Part shown: positions 1 through 11,894 of the stretch, in pieces | How positions within the stretch are numbered: the stretch's first letter is position 1 | Layout: each line of letters opens with the position of its first letter | DNA from: Eretmocerus hayati | Taxonomy: Eukaryota > Arthropoda > Insecta > Hymenoptera > Aphelinidae | Direction: 5' to 3' | Assembly (NCBI GenBank): GCA_029851415.1 | Contig: CM056742.1 | Span: 145,271,121 to 145,335,120, forward strand | DNA length: 64,000 nt | The notes under the pieces: model-generated | The model's database searches: none | Told to the model about the DNA's origin: nothing | Seen by the model: the letters and a program-made list of their open reading frames with translations, nothing else | Made by a program: the position numbers and the translations under genes

Positions 1-1422
1 AACTGCCGGTATTCCAAGGACAACACTCGATTCGCGTTTGCTTGCAGTAAACATCGAGCTCCTCCAATGAAGCCACGTACTACAAAGCTATAAAGCTCTC
101 TCTCGAGTGCTCGAGCTAAAAATAAATTTTGTCTCATGCTGCAGCAGAGAGCGGTGCGTGCGTGAACCACTCAAACTCTGTTGGATCAAGTGGGATAAGG
201 TATAACGCATGCCCTATCTAACGTGGCAAGCTCCAAGTCGAGTGCAACGATGCAACAAAATGAAAGTCAATAACATCCACATCTAAACAAAATCAAGCTA
301 GCTAGGGTACTCTGGTGCATTAGCCTCCCTATATAGCTCGCAAGTCAAATCAACCTATCGTGGACCCATTCACGGCTACTTTTATATACAACGTGTTACG
401 AGATCGTAACTGCGCGTTATGCACCGGCTAAACTTGTTTACAAGCATTGCACCGGCGGCGTGGCGGCGCCTCGTACAAATGAATCTACGATGCACCTCGC
501 GACGACGGCATTCTAATATATTTATCTCATGCGCTATCCCTAGAATTCGTGCATTTCTAAAATCGCGTGTCACTTTGTTTTCGTTCGATGTGGTTCGATA
601 TGATGATCGGCGTTACGCAATTTTGAAAAGAAATTCAAACTATAATGTGCATCTGTCACGGAAAAGATTATCGTGTAAATTTTTCAATCTTTGTGGCTAA
701 ATTGGGAAGAAGACACAGAGGAAAAGATAAAGCAAGATGGGAAGTTGCAGGCGTTGCGATAATAATTTTGATTAGTGAGCCAAAACGAGATGTGCATGCT
801 CATTCGGCGTGAATGGAAATGTCAATTGCTCGATTTATTTTTACGCATATACTGACTGATAATTGCGAGGATAATTGTGAACGGTCGCACATTGAACGAG
901 ATGCAACTTTTTCAAAGGTTTAAAATGCAAGTGGAGAAGATGAATTTCGTCATTCTCATACGATTCCAAAACCATGATTTCTTGCATTTTCTGAGCGATC
1001 GAGAGTGACCATCAAAATTACGGTCAAAAATTGAAGGCTCTCAGTTTTCAACCAATTAGGAGATTTCCTGAACTTCTTTCGAATGACAGAAAAATAATGA
1101 TCGAACATTTCACTATCAAAGTTTTCCTTTGCATCATTTTTCAAATCAACGAATGTGACATTATAAATTATAGTGGTTATTTCGTTACCTACAGTTTTGG
1201 GTAGAAATCATTCTTCCTGCTACTCCCCGACTATTATGACAGAATAATTTCGGAACTGAATCGATTCAAGCTCACACGCAAGCTGGCCCGATAACAAATT
1301 CAACTCCAGTCTCACTAAAACATACATCAAATACTTGTTACAACTAATTGGAGTGCAAAAGAAAGATGGATCCGCAAGATTCGTTTGGACCGATAGTAAC
1401 TCGACCAACAGGATTCATGATG

Positions 1423-1441
1423 AAAAAAAAAAAAAAAAAAA
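1423..1441. repeat. Poly-A homopolymer tract
   Basis: An uninterrupted run of about 19 A residues. There is no adjacent coding remnant or clear target-site duplication that would mark a retroposed end. Confidence 0.8.
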
Positions 1442-2246
1442 TTTGAACGATAAACATGAAATATTGGCTTTCTCAGTGTAATGAAGGAAATTTGAATTTC
1501 TCAAAGCTCTCAATCATTCAAGTGATACATATTCACAAAGATTAGACTCTGATCGTAAAAAATTCAAACGTAAGAGCTGTTACGTTGTATCATCATGACA
1601 ATGTAAGTGAGATAACTTTTTGAAGGACGCCGCATGTATTTGGTATCTTTATCGCGAGAATGACAGATGAACGAAAAAGATTGATATTAAATTTGATGCG
1701 CTTCTCACCGGGTGGCGACTTCGAAGATATTCCAGAAAAAGCCATAAAACAATCAGAATCTCATTATCTATCTTTCAAGCGGCCAATGAGTGAATGAACT
1801 CATCATGTTTTAGATAGTGTCTGGAGCACAAATCCGATAATCTATCAAAAACTACCGAATCAAAATTTCTACCTCGATATTACACAACGATACGCATCGA
1901 TAAGCTGATGTCACAGATATAGTACACCAGCGAATCACCTGAGCAACGCGAAAAACACTCATTCTTCTATTTTTGTCATCGGCAAACACGTGAGTGCATT
2001 AGAAGAATAGTCGTCGCGAGTCATTGCTGTATATCAATGCTCGCATGCATAGCTCCCCCGCGAAGAGAAGCTTGCACATATAGAAAAGCTTGTGGAGGTC
2101 AGGGCTCATAAGTGCTTGATTCGATGTGTCACGGAACACGTTACTGCCTCGTGCTTCCCAGATAACAGGCGCCCGTCGTAAAGTATCGCGCGACTCTCGT
2201 TCTTTGATGTGTCCATTCGATTCTTGGTTTTCTCGATCGGACACTA

Positions 2247-2270
2247 CTGATGATGATGATGATGATGATG
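2247..2270. repeat. (ATG)n trinucleotide microsatellite
   Basis: About eight tandem TGA/ATG units. The open frame crossing it shows no other protein features, so I treat it as a microsatellite. Confidence 0.85.
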
Positions 2271-2633
2271 CAGAAACGAATGCCTCCCGCGAAAATTTGC
2301 TAGATACTCCACTTGTGAATTGCATTGACGTAAATCGGATGCTGAATCTACTGCTACGGGGACGTCTGTCGATGTAGTCTGAAGTATAGTTGAATTAACA
2401 CTGATACTATAGATGATATGAAAATTTACGTATGCCCGATGATATGACTATTATTAGCGTCGAGGGTTTTTCAATATTTTCCATTTGAGTTATTCCATCA
2501 TAGGCAGCTTGTTCCTGACAAAAATGATTTCCATGTGGAGATATGAAATGATATGTCCGGTTTGTCTTAGTCTCATATCACCGTGAGATGTCCTCAAATG
2601 AGGAGATTTTTAATAAAAATAGTCGAGACCAAT

Positions 2634-3532
2634 CAGGGTGTCTATGAGAATCTTTGCAAGGCAAAGAAGGACTTTCTAAGGACTTTTGAAGGACCAAAAC
2701 CGGACAATGTAAGGACTTGGTTTTGGGAGCTACATGCTCATTGAGTACCCAAATACCATTCTTGAATCAACTATTAACTATAATTGAGTGTAATAACTAA
2801 ATTTGTAAGTGTCCTCACAATAGTTGAAAGTTGAAAGATCCTTAGATTTCATCCTCAGAGTATCTTTTCGCTGTGATGATGAATTTTTTTAATATAGAAA
2901 TTACTGTCTAAGTTATACCAAGTTTTTTTTAAACCTCTGTCAATGCTCACGATGTGATCCGGTACAGATCGCTATGCAACTAGCGACTCTTCTTCGAAGG
3001 TTTTCACCAAAAAACTCATTGTATTCTAGACTTGAAAAGATCTTTTGGGCCACTGCATTGCTATGAGAGAAGATTTTGCTCATATAATTGCTGAGCTAGT
3101 GCGTGCGATCTATTTTCTTATATATATAATTGAACTCACAAGCAAATCGAGTAAGATGTATGAAATCGCTCATTCTGCGTATTGAATTCTTTCAATCCCA
3201 CCTGAAACCCCCCCCCCCCCTGCAAGATCTTTCTCGATATCTCCACCAAGATGTTTGGGACCAATTTTTAAATTTCTACACTCATTCAGAAAAATCTTTA
3301 GTAGTATATGGAAAACCCGCGAGCGTGCTGGCACTGATGAAATCTTTTTTTTCTTATTTCTCAACTACTTTGAGAAGTTATTCTGCAAGACATTATGTTG
3401 CTTGCCTCCGAATTCCAAATTAGTAAGGACCTAGCCATGCAAATAAGGACTTTCTAAGGACATAAGGACTTTTCAAATCAAATAAGGATATTCTAAGGAC
3501 TAGAAGGACTGGAAGGACCGGTAGACACCCTG
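2634..3532. mobile_element. Non-autonomous DNA transposon with CAGGGTGTCTA termini
   Basis: The left end reads CAGGGTGTCTA and the right end is its exact reverse complement, TAGACACCCTG, about 0.9 kb away. Just inside both ends lie short runs built on AAGGACTTTCTAAGGAC, in the same orientation at both ends. A run of 13 C is at 3208-3220. There is no transposase-like open frame, so this is a MITE or internally deleted element. Termini starting CAGGG occur in hAT-like families, but I cannot see a clean 8-bp target duplication, so the superfamily is a guess. Confidence 0.65.
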
Positions 3533-5306
3533 CGTCTATTTTCCATCTTCGTGATATTCCTGACTCATAAAATTCTCAATGCATTCTTTCAGCTAGTTCG
3601 AGGGAAATTTCCACCAATTGCATTGTAAACTAAAGTAAAAAAACTCGAATAAAAATATGTATCGATAAATACTTTTTTTGCTTTTTCAGATAAAGTAGGT
3701 ACTTTCTGATAAAATAAGAAATCGCACTCGAACTTTCTGTAGAAATTCTATGGTAATTCGATTTAGACATGACTTTTTATAATTGGAGAGCCTTCAAAGC
3801 ATGGGTTCACTCATCTCATCAGTGTATAGTTGCAACTTGATGACCAGCGTCAAGATGATTTCGAAAAATCAATATTGAACTTCACAAGAACTTCTAACTA
3901 TGTAGGCAGCTCGTAGAATTCAGAAAAGTACGTACGAAAAATTCGTATGCATCTCGACAGGGCTGGAAAAGTTTGCTATGCAAAGGGTTTTAGTCAAGTC
4001 ATTCTGCATCGAACTATTCTATCAATCGTGACGCACGCCACTATCGCCACATGGTCTGATATACTTTTTCCACTCACAGAGAGTAACTGATATGGATAAA
4101 CGAAAAAATGGCTATCAGATACTCGTAAAAGAAAGTTATAAGCGTATTGTTTTGCGCATTACGCGGCAAGAGAAATGTGATCACTCGCTACTCTTACGGC
4201 GCAATACCACGCGATTTAAAAATAGAGTAAAGTGGAAGTTCTTGTAATGTTCGCGGGAGACACCGCAAATTCCATTGAACTCAGTAAGAGCTTTTCCGAT
4301 TACATATATTTTTACAAATTCCTCCCATTTTTTGCTTTTTCAGAACTGCTCTAAGGAAAAACTGCGGATAAGTACTTTGATAGGAAGATGGCTCTCGCGC
4401 GGTGACGTACGTTGACGACCAATAAGTCTCGTTATCAAATTTTCCTTATCTCGCGTAGAACTGTCCGATTGCAGAAACTATTAATACGATGAGATACATT
4501 CATTTCTGAACCGATGAATGACTGAGAGACGGAATGAAATAGATTTTTTATCACAGCTCGGAAGATCGAGAAATTTCAAACAAATTATGACTTTCCCACT
4601 TGAAACTGGTAATGCGCAATAAGCTTCCAAGTCTAACTGATCTACAATCCAGATCAATGTACACTTAATCGTCTTAACAATACACATGGATAAGACAAGA
4701 GATTAAAACGATGCTCATCAAATCATGATCACGAAAATCAATTGTTGCTTGATATGAGTTCATAACGCTCATTTTATTTCATGATTTGGCTCATTGCTTA
4801 TCAAAAATTGATATCAATTTTCATTAGTTTATGTTCCATTAAGAGGAAAGTTAATAAGGTTGAAGATGATGAATCAAGATGACAAGCAATTAATTCGCTA
4901 TAATTTGAATTTTCAAGGATATGTTTCAAATTTTGGAACAAGTCTGTGAGTAGGAATCTAAAAAAATTTTATACTAATTATTTGCCAGATGGGTGCAACA
5001 AAATGTGAACCAAGGAATATGTCTAAATTTAGTGGAAATCGATAAAAGGCAAGAACAATATCTAAGAGTGATGTGGCTGAATATTCATGAAGCGACCCAG
5101 GGGTGACTCATTGATTTGAATCGATAAACTTCGCCGCACTTGTTTACACGGATGAATACCATTATGAGACACTGAATAACAAAAATGAAAAATTTCTCAC
5201 ATCAAAAATACTATCTAAAATACAAACTGAATGGATTGTAAGTTTTTAGTTATAGAGACGAGTAGATGCGGATCGTTATGATGTTTATTATAAAAAGTTT
5301 ACTGAC
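3533..5306. other. Non-coding stretch downstream of the Rim2 exons
   Basis: No exon-like coding segment was found. The remaining Rim2 exons (second and third carrier repeats) would be expected here on the minus strand, but none is recognisable. It is therefore probably part of a long intron. Confidence 0.45.
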
Positions 5307-5584
5307 CTGCACATGAAGCGGAGCACATATGTACAAGAGGACTATCTGGAGGAAGGCATGTGTTGAAGAAACTCTTAGTCTGTGAGTATGTGCAAAAATA
5401 AATGGCTCTGGATGGGGCAACGCCAATGAGATTCGGCACTAGCCCTTTGAATAGAGCTTTAGGTCCTTCGTTTTCAACGATGTACCTTAGGCACTGAACT
5501 ATACCCGGAGGCACTGGCACATTATGTGGTCTACCTCCTGAAGGAGGTGTTACGGCACTGTGTGTTAGCGTTACCAAAGAATAC
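5307..5584 (-). CDS. Rim2: Rim2 / SLC25A33-36 mitochondrial pyrimidine nucleotide carrier, downstream exon (partial gene)
   Basis: This is an internal exon of a mitochondrial carrier that moves pyrimidine nucleotides across the inner membrane for mitochondrial DNA and RNA synthesis. The translation contains [20 protein letters not shown] followed by [15 protein letters not shown] and [13 protein letters not shown]. This matches the end of the first carrier repeat and the start of the second in insect Rim2 (family knowledge). It has a 3' acceptor CTGCAG at the high-coordinate side and donor CAG|GTCAGT at the low side. It joins in phase to the exon at 5661-5852 through a 76-bp intron (AG|G codon). 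The following exons (NPIW..KTRLQLD region onward) are not recognisable in the remaining 5.3 kb to the left edge. Confidence 0.9.
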
Positions 5585-5660
5585 CTGCAGAATATAAAGT
5601 GCATTGCTCAAATACATTGAATTGGAAAAAAATTATTTTTGTGTGCAAATGATGACAAAC

Positions 5661-5852
5661 CTTCTCCATTCCCCGGTGCAAAGTCGCCTTTGTTGCTGAG
5701 GATTTGGAAAACTTTTGCTCGATGTGACGTAGCTGTGAGCCGATTCCTTGCTGATCGGAGGTGGTGGATAGAATCCTCCAGAGGATGACTGCAGACGTGT
5801 TTTGACAACTTCCAAGGGGCATGTTACGATAGCTGCAACCGTTCCAGCAACT
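5661..5852 (-). CDS. Rim2: Rim2 / SLC25A33-36 carrier, upstream exon (partial gene)
   Basis: The exon encodes VAGTVAAIVTCPLEVVKTRL followed by QSSSGGFYPPPP and a basic, Ser/Gln-rich linker ending near RRLCTGEWRR. PLEVVKTRLQ is the Px[D/E]xx[K/R] carrier signature of repeat 1, with Glu at the acidic position as in the pyrimidine carriers. The long linker between helix 1 and helix 2 is typical of Rim2. The exon starts in phase 2 after an ACAG acceptor and ends at AAG|GTTTGT. The short first exon with the initiator Met, expected at higher coordinates, was not found. Strand and exon order are secure; the gene is incomplete at both ends. Confidence 0.9.
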
Positions 5853-8800
5853 CTGTAAAAATAAACACAAAATTAATTAGAGCTTTCCGTTAGTTCATCT
5901 ATATTTGCAAATGAGAGTGGTGCCAATATTTTGTGATTTACAATTGCTATCATTATCCCAAATTATCCGTTCGTTGTTTAAAGAAGTATCACCAAAAATA
6001 TGTGAAATTGAATACTCATAATCATCCAGGCGATGAATTTGTGCACAACAAAAGCTTTGTGAATAAACTCAAATATCGATTCTCTACTGCTGCAGATGAT
6101 TGATATCAAATCATTCCGATAGTAAAAGAAACCAATCATTACTGCTCCTTTCAATTGTTATCTATTAAAACTGATAGTGCGTTTTTATCTGATGGAGCTA
6201 ATAAGCGTTGTTAAATCCAACTTCAGAAGCCGTTTTTTTATTCAAGATGACAAGAATAATAAAGAATGCCTTGCCCCACGGAATTCGCGAATTCAAGTAT
6301 ACATATCGATTTGTTCGATTGTTCAAGACATTCAATTTATATTTAATATTTATACATTGCAATAAAATTTTGATAAGTTATCTATTAGACTACTAATAAA
6401 CGAGCTCTCTCCTTGCAATTTCTCACTCCTACGTGAAAACAGAAACGGACTCTGTAAAATACAGTTCTCTATGCAGATATTTTTCACTGACAATCCGTCA
6501 TTCTGAATGCATGCAATCGATTATGTATCATTCTAAAGTGGGTGTATCGTCGCTAATTTTTCATCTGGACTCGATGGGCTGATCAGCAGCCCGAGGATCA
6601 GCCCCATGAATCGAAAAATTGAATTGAAAAAGATGGAAAATTGCTGTATTACCGTAAATATTCAAGCTCGCAGCAACTCAGCCAATTTCAACACGATAAT
6701 GGAACCAGGAAAAAGAACCTACAGTTTTCTTGTCATGAGTGATCATCGGAGTAGCTCAGTCAAATTATCAATTGCTGGACGATACAATAGAAATATAACG
6801 TTTCCATAATGACAATAATTTTTGTGATAACACTACGCTATATTCATCGTCATGCCAAAAGACATTCAATTCTGATACATGATCCGGAAGTCTATGGAGA
6901 TACGAAAAAAAAATAGTACGAATTTCACGAAAAAAGCTACTTTTTCCAAAATGTTGCCAACATTTGCTATAGAGAGTAGTATCTCACGATTCGACCTGAT
7001 CCTGGTGCTTTGTACAATTGGATACGATGAAACATATAGACACAGAGACGAGGAGTATTTTGAGCGATTGGTCGATGATAGAAAAAAAAAACCAGATGAT
7101 GAAGTTCAAAATTTTTATGCCATCATTTTTACAAACGTTTTACCGTGCAAAGTGTTCTGGTGAGAAAATAATTAATCCTATTGCCATTCACAGTTCAGTA
7201 ACGACCGTTTGTTTGTAAATGGCGATTTGAGAGTATCTTGTACTAAACATGTGTGTTGAAAATCGCTAAATTGTGCAGGATGCAATGTATGCATCACACA
7301 ACTTACAAAGGAGAGTTATTTTTCTTCGCCTCTTTTTGCTAACGAAGCAAATGGAGATCCAGTTCTGGCTTTGCAAATGATTCACGTTTCGGCAAGCCAA
7401 GCCTTTTATACATTCCTGTCTGGGTAATCAATGACGAGGATATTTTTGGCACTCCATGGTTGGAAATGCGCTCAAACCAGTTGTGCAAGACTTGTTAAAA
7501 ACTCGAGTTTGACACTCATCATAAATCTTGTTGTGAACAGAATGGCTACCAACTTTTCATCAGTTTTGCTTTCACGAGATATTAAATTTTCCCACGAGAC
7601 GGTGCATTTTTTGATCGAATGTGTGAAAAACCACAAAAGATACATGGATTATTGCATAAACCAAGCTCCATCATTATTGTTGATATGATAACACTTGACA
7701 ACTAGATGTGCCAGGTAAAAGAGAATAAAGAGAGAAAAAGAGGAATGTTTCACACCCACAAAGAAGTTATTGCATTCAAGTGTGCGCACTTTTATTTTGC
7801 GACGATCGCGCGTGTTGCACAATCTGTACATACTTGGGTATTATACATATAGACAGCACGCCGCTTCGGCATGGTAGCTCGCGAAATAAACACATCATTA
7901 TAAACCGGCACGCTCTTCACTATTTGCACTGTTTTTACCGGAAAAAGCTTTTGATTGAAATCATGATACCAAAAAAGCTTTACTATGCACGACGAATGCT
8001 ATCATCAGAAACAGCTGACAATTCCACGACGAACATCAGATTTGGCCATTACGCGGCTCCTTGGTTGCGATTGATTACAACATATACATTGCCGCTCAAT
8101 ATATCTGGATTTGGTGATAATTAGCAGACAGAAATACTTGGGTGTTCAGAAAGCAAGGCACCCGAGAGCTAATTAAATCAAAATCAGTGGGAAAACTACT
8201 GTGCATGCGCTCCGATGAGCTTTAAACAACAATTAAACCATTTATTCTCACTTTGATGCGCTAAAAATAGAATGGTGTTGTTGAAACAGTCATCAATGCG
8301 AATTCAAGTCTATCTCACGTGTTCTATTTGAAAACGTGCTTTTGTCATTTTTTGCCAACTGTTGAATGATAAACGATGTTATTCTCATTGGAGGTGATAA
8401 CGCAAGGTGCGAGTCTATTTGACCCACTTCTGTATACATTATCTGCAATCCAGAGATTAAGTATTCAAACAAAAAAAAGCCCAAAGCATGTCATCGAGTC
8501 GTGATGCAAACTCGAGTAGTATGTTTACAACGTAGATTGCAAATTTTTGTTTTGTTTTGAGAATGGGAAAAATCAAGATTTTTTAAACTGAGAAATGACG
8601 GGATCGCAAACTTGTTGGTGATTTGCATGTTTGAATGAAATGTGCTTCTAGGTCGTGAACAAATTCAAAAATAAAGATACGTCTGACAGGTGGAAATCGG
8701 ATCAAGTCATAGAAAATGTACTTCTCTTAAATAAACCCTCGTGGGTGTGTATATATGAGAAGATGTGTGAAGAGTGTAAATACTGAAGCCCATACAAGAG

Positions 8801-11800
8801 TGGATGCGGGTACCACAACATTCGAGGGCAGACCAGCTCGTTCATCATGTGCAATGCTGCTCAAGCCGAGGTTCAAGCAATTCAATTTTCTCATTCCCTC
8901 AATCAGATGCTGCATTTCAGAGCCTCGACCTTTCATTCTATTCTATACGCATCAGAGCTTGAGGTAAACACGAGCTTGGACACAGGTTCAATCCTCTTGA
9001 TCACATCCTGATACCTCCAACCTAACAACAATTTTTACCAAAGGTCGCCAAAATAAATAACCCAATTAAAACCCAAACAACCGCATAACACGCAAGAGTT
9101 CAATTTGTCGGCTGCTAGGCCACACAGTATCAATCAATAGCAAGCAAGTGCTGATGGTTTTCTCGAAGTTTCGGAGGCAACGAAACACATCTCTATAAAC
9201 AGGCCGGATGAGGGGAAAGCTGATGGTGACCGCGTGCACGTGCGTGAGGCTGCAGCCAGTCGACCTGCATTGCATATTTGTGGAATAATAATAAAGAGAG
9301 ATGCACGATGCACGCACGCCCCGCGGCGCCTTCTCGTGTTGCATACGATGACGAAAAAAAAAATAAGCATGCTCCAAAATCTTGATGCATTCTGGTATAC
9401 CCCGAATTGGAGCATGGAGCATGCTCCAGTGGGTGGGAGGGCAATGAAACTCTGGAGGCCGACGAGGTCTACGTTGTAAGTGTCACGTAGCCCCTCGGAA
9501 ATGATCCGGGCTGCGAACCTTGCAAATAAACAACACGAGGTATAGATATATAAGATAAAAGAGACCTACCCTCCGGCGACGAGGTGGATGACTGTGTCAC
9601 GCTGTTGGGTCGACATCCTGGTCTGCTAATACAAGTATATTCTTGTATAAAAAATCCGCGATGAGATGTCCACGAAAAAAATAAGAAAGACACCAGATGA
9701 GGGGCCGCGTCGAGCTGCTGCGCGCCTGCCCGGCGCCGAGGATGGGCCTTCTGCCCTCCTCTGACGAATATCCACTTTATTCCTCTTGGTTGTTAATTTT
9801 GATACCTCGTGTGGATATCGAAATTTCTTGTGTAAATAAACAATTTGTTTGTGCTGAATGGGCGGTAACTTATTATCAACTACAACGCTTGGAACTCTGG
9901 TTTACACTGATCAAGTAATACCGGATACACAACCTCGAATAAGTATCACACGAACACGAAAACCGGTGGCAATTCTAGGTATTAGCCTCACGTTTACGAT
10001 CCGAGGATATTATTCTCACAACCAGTTGAAAATAAGATTATATCAAAACCAGTTGTCACCACTAACACACACACTGTTGTAATCTTTGTAAGGTTGAGGT
10101 TATTTTGATGGCACTGGTTGCTCCTCAACAATAATTTTTTTATTGAAAACTGTGCATTGCACCACCGACTCGAAACAACTGAATACTTTTAAAGCCGACA
10201 AAGTGTTGAAGCTCAACCTGCACTTCATGAACTGATGATCGAGAAACTACTGAACAACAACCGTGATCGTCGCCGCGCAGATATCGCGCACCGGGCTCTC
10301 GCTCGCCTGCTTGATGAGCACGACGTAAATACGCGGTTGCGCGCGCAACATGGATCGCGCCATATATAAGATTGCCTGCATATATGTATATATACATATT
10401 TATATAGCTATATTGCGCAATTGCGATGCATGCACTGATGAATGCGTATATTGCATTGCATGGTGATTGGTGGGCTCAAAAAAACAAAGATTGTTTTTGG
10501 CAGGCTAGGCTGGCTACCTTTTTATGGCGCAGCTGTGTTGCTGTTTGCTATACAACATCTGCTGCAATCCCCATTTGTAATATTGCGCATTATAGATTGT
10601 TCAACGTTTCTGCACCCCGTTTATCGGAAGTTTTCGTACTTTTTTTCCTCGCAGAATTCATTTGTCATTTTTTGGGAATATTTCAACCAAGATCCGGTGA
10701 ATGATCAAGCCAGCCTGCTCGAAGCTATAATATCCTGTCTCGCACTCGAAAGTAATAGTATATATTTATGCGTCGAGTGCCAAAAAAATAAAAAATGTCA
10801 GCTACTTATATTTTTGAATTCAAAACAGTTTTCTAATGTAGACAATTTTTTTCTCAATTTCTCTTGAAAAATTTATTATGTATCTTTCCACCCTCGAGTA
10901 GAGCCGACTTTGGATCGCGAGGCACTTATAGCGTAATGAAACGTTTTTTTCACTTATATGAATTATAACTGAAAAAGTCGAAAACTGATGCTATTACTGT
11001 GACTTTTGCAGTTATTCCAACTCTCGACTCGTGGAAATTGTGGTGGGTGCTATTGTTCATTTCGCAAGGAAGGAGAAAAAATTTTGAGTAAAAAATTCTC
11101 GAAATCTCAGAAGTATGGGGAGAGAACTGTCAGGGTGTTACTTCGAAACCCTCGTCGAAACCTTGATTCGACCCTCGGATTTTCATTCTTCAATAAATCA
11201 AAATTGAAAGTACCTAGGCTTCCTTCTCAATGTTAATTCAGAAACACAATCAAGGTGTAGTGAATGTAAGATTCCATACTTTTATATCAGGAAAGTCTTG
11301 AAATTTCAAATGTAATTATGAAAATTACAGCAAGGGGCATGTCATTTCGTGTTTTGTATCCCAAATGGGACCAGGATAATTATCGTTAGATCAAATGGAA
11401 AATGATAATATCTCATTTTGGGGAATAGTTCCCCCATAATAAGGGTAAAGTCATGGAGTCGTAGAAAATCAGACAGGAAAGCGAGTTAAACAGGGCGTCA
11501 ACAAAATGCTTTGAAAGGCTAAATCCATGTTCTATGGCACCAGTTTATTTCATACTTTTTTCAAGTATATGTGATTCAGGCCTGAACCATGAGCAAACAT
11601 GCTTATTTATCTTAGTGAGCCTAAAGAAATCCTCTTGAGATTGACCAAGATTGACATGAAAATTTAAGTTTGCCGCCAGAACCTAAGCAAAAGTCGCGCA
11701 TGCCTATTATTCTTGCGCGTGAGAAAAGGAGGGGCGATTCATATGACGAGATTTGGTAGAAGGCAAATGGCGGACGAACGTCCACGCCGAATTGCCGAAA

Positions 11801-11894
11801 AAACTCAACATTCATATTATAATTAAGAAGTGTTTGTCTTTCTGAAGTGATAAAAAAATATCCAGAGAAAAAGCAGTAGCCTCAAGCCATCACA
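5853..11894. other. Six-kilobase stretch without a supported gene
   Basis: It lies between Rim2 exon sequence (minus) and SF3B1 (plus). It should contain the Rim2 first exon and promoter and the SF3B1 promoter, but I could not place them. It includes GC-richer parts at about 9.2-9.75 kb and 10.2-10.35 kb. Open frames such as 10442-10867 have no family features and atypical composition. Nothing else is supported. Confidence 0.4.

Larger units (their letters stand above)
1..2633. other. Intergenic or intronic stretch, no supported gene
   Basis: No open frame here resembles a known family on either strand. Visible simple sequence is an (ATG)n tract at about 2247-2270 and a poly-A run at 1423-1441. 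It could lie within a long intron of the minus-strand Rim2 gene, whose 3' exons are not in view. Confidence 0.5.

Noticed and set aside
10442..10867. 141-codon open frame
   Set aside because: No family features, rich in Phe/Leu/Asn as expected from AT-rich DNA, and no splice context. Treated as chance.
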